24,799 nucleotides of DNA, taken from SAR202 cluster bacterium. GTDB lineage: Bacteria > Chloroflexota > Dehalococcoidia > UBA3495. The stretch spans positions 1 through 24,799 of the forward strand of contig VFHG01000116.1 in NCBI GenBank assembly GCA_009392075.1, read 5' to 3'. Position numbers and translations under genes: made by a program. Numbering within the stretch: the first letter of the stretch is position 1; every line of letters starts with the position of its first letter. Below, in pieces: positions 24,387-24,799 of the stretch. The notes under the pieces were generated by a model. The model was not told the origin of the DNA, did no database searches, and worked only from the letters and a program-made list of their open reading frames with translations.

Positions 24387-24395
24387 ATTGTAGCA
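24387..24395 (-). promoter_or_regulatory. Possible extended -10 promoter for the SDR gene
   Basis: Minus strand TGCTACAAT contains a near-consensus -10 (TACAAT, 24392-24387) preceded by the TGn extension. No clear -35 is found upstream, as is common for extended -10 promoters. The leader before the ATG at 24302 would be about 78 nt. No gene is seen in 24303-24463. Confidence 0.35.
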
Positions 24396-24463
24396 CAGCG
24401 GTTGCGTCTGGATTATGTCTGGCGCAGCTTTGGCCAGGCCCAACAAACCCGGAGTGTATCTGC

Positions 24464-24799
24464 CTAGATCTGAAGCCCCGAGGCCTGCGCGACGATGTCG
24501 ATGTCCTTGTCGCCGCGGCCACTGAGGCAGATCAGGATTATCTGTTCAGGTTTCAGCGTTTTCGCCAGGTCGACGGCGGCGGACACGGCGTGGGACGACT
24601 CTAGGGCGGGGATGATGCCCTCAGTGCGGCACAACAGATGGAATGCCTCAAGGGCCTGTGAGTCGGTAACCTCCCGGTACTCGGCCCTTTCGGAATCCTT
24701 CAGGTAACTGTGCTCCGGGCCTACGCCGGGGTAGTCCAGCCCCGACGAGATGCTGTGAGTCTCCATCACCTGTCCGTGCTCGTCCTGTAGCAGATAGGA
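24464..24799 (-). CDS. trpB: Tryptophan synthase beta chain, C-terminal part (5' end outside window)
   Basis: The last 111 residues of TrpB are visible and the frame runs off the right edge. Seen: [22 protein letters not shown], where the substrate-binding and hinge residues of the beta subunit lie, then [33 protein letters not shown] and [12 protein letters not shown], the cofactor-phosphate/Ser region near the C-terminus. TrpB condenses indole with L-serine to give L-tryptophan using PLP. The sequence follows the standard TrpB1 type ([15 protein letters not shown]). trpA is not next to it; the SDR gene follows on the same strand after 161 nt, so trpA must be elsewhere. Confidence 0.95.
   Translation of the reverse strand, partial: SYLLQDEHGQVMETHSISSGLDYPGVGPEHSYLKDSERAEYREVTDSQALEAFHLLCRTEGIIPALESSHAVSAAVDLAKTLKPEQIILICLSGRGDKDIDIVAQASGLQI

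Noticed and set aside
24303..24446. Longer N-terminus for the SDR protein starting at 24446
   Set aside because: The Rossmann motif should be near the N-terminus, and the ATG at 24302 has AGGAG upstream.

Overview
The window looks like a piece of a Chloroflexota chromosome, probably of the SAR202 / Dehalococcoidia type. This is an inference from gene content: an alternative complex III (ACIII) respiratory operon, system I cytochrome c maturation genes, and HpaB-type, MFS and class V aminotransferase genes set among intergenic repeats. No rRNA, tRNA or CRISPR array was seen. Most genes lie on the minus strand.

Region 1 (1-12724, minus strand, read right to left). One long energy-metabolism operon starts at a near-consensus promoter (TTGACA-N17-TATTTT, 12583-12611). 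A leader with a 48-bp block of 12-bp tandem repeats follows. The genes then run: an 81-aa two-helix membrane protein, actA (pentahaem cytochrome c), actB split into a molybdoenzyme-like subunit and a 15-cysteine Fe-S subunit, two NrfD-type quinol-side membrane subunits (actF-like, then actC), actD, actE (monohaem lipoprotein), ccmH, ccmF, a CcmI-like zinc-ribbon protein, and a secreted/anchored protein that runs off the left edge. Spacings are very short (GTGA and TAATG overlaps, a TAG-ATG abutment), so electron-transfer subunits and their haem-attachment machinery appear co-expressed.

Region 2 (12725-19407). This is a catabolic-looking block: two tandem paralogous PuuE/NodB-type polysaccharide deacetylase-family hydrolases (minus), a divergent HpaB-family flavin monooxygenase (plus), and two tandem paralogous MFS transporters (minus). 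An intergenic imperfect palindrome (16265-16344) and a perfect 11-bp-stem hairpin (19328-19355) lie here.

Region 3 (19408-21365). A mycothiol-dependent maleylpyruvate isomerase-like protein follows a peroxiredoxin-like gene at 20256-20759. The peroxiredoxin gene has an in-frame UGA exactly where the active-site CPYC motif has its first Cys, and a SECIS-like hairpin lies just downstream. I read it as a selenoprotein (U45-P-Y-C48); it is the most interesting item in the window. Next to it is a frameshifted remnant of a GAF-domain sensor gene.

Region 4 (21334-24799). An MBL-fold hydrolase (plus) with a Glu in place of the first metal-binding His, a class V (alanine-glyoxylate type) aminotransferase, an SDR-fold protein lacking the YxxxK pair, and the 3' end of trpB (these last three on the minus strand) close the window.
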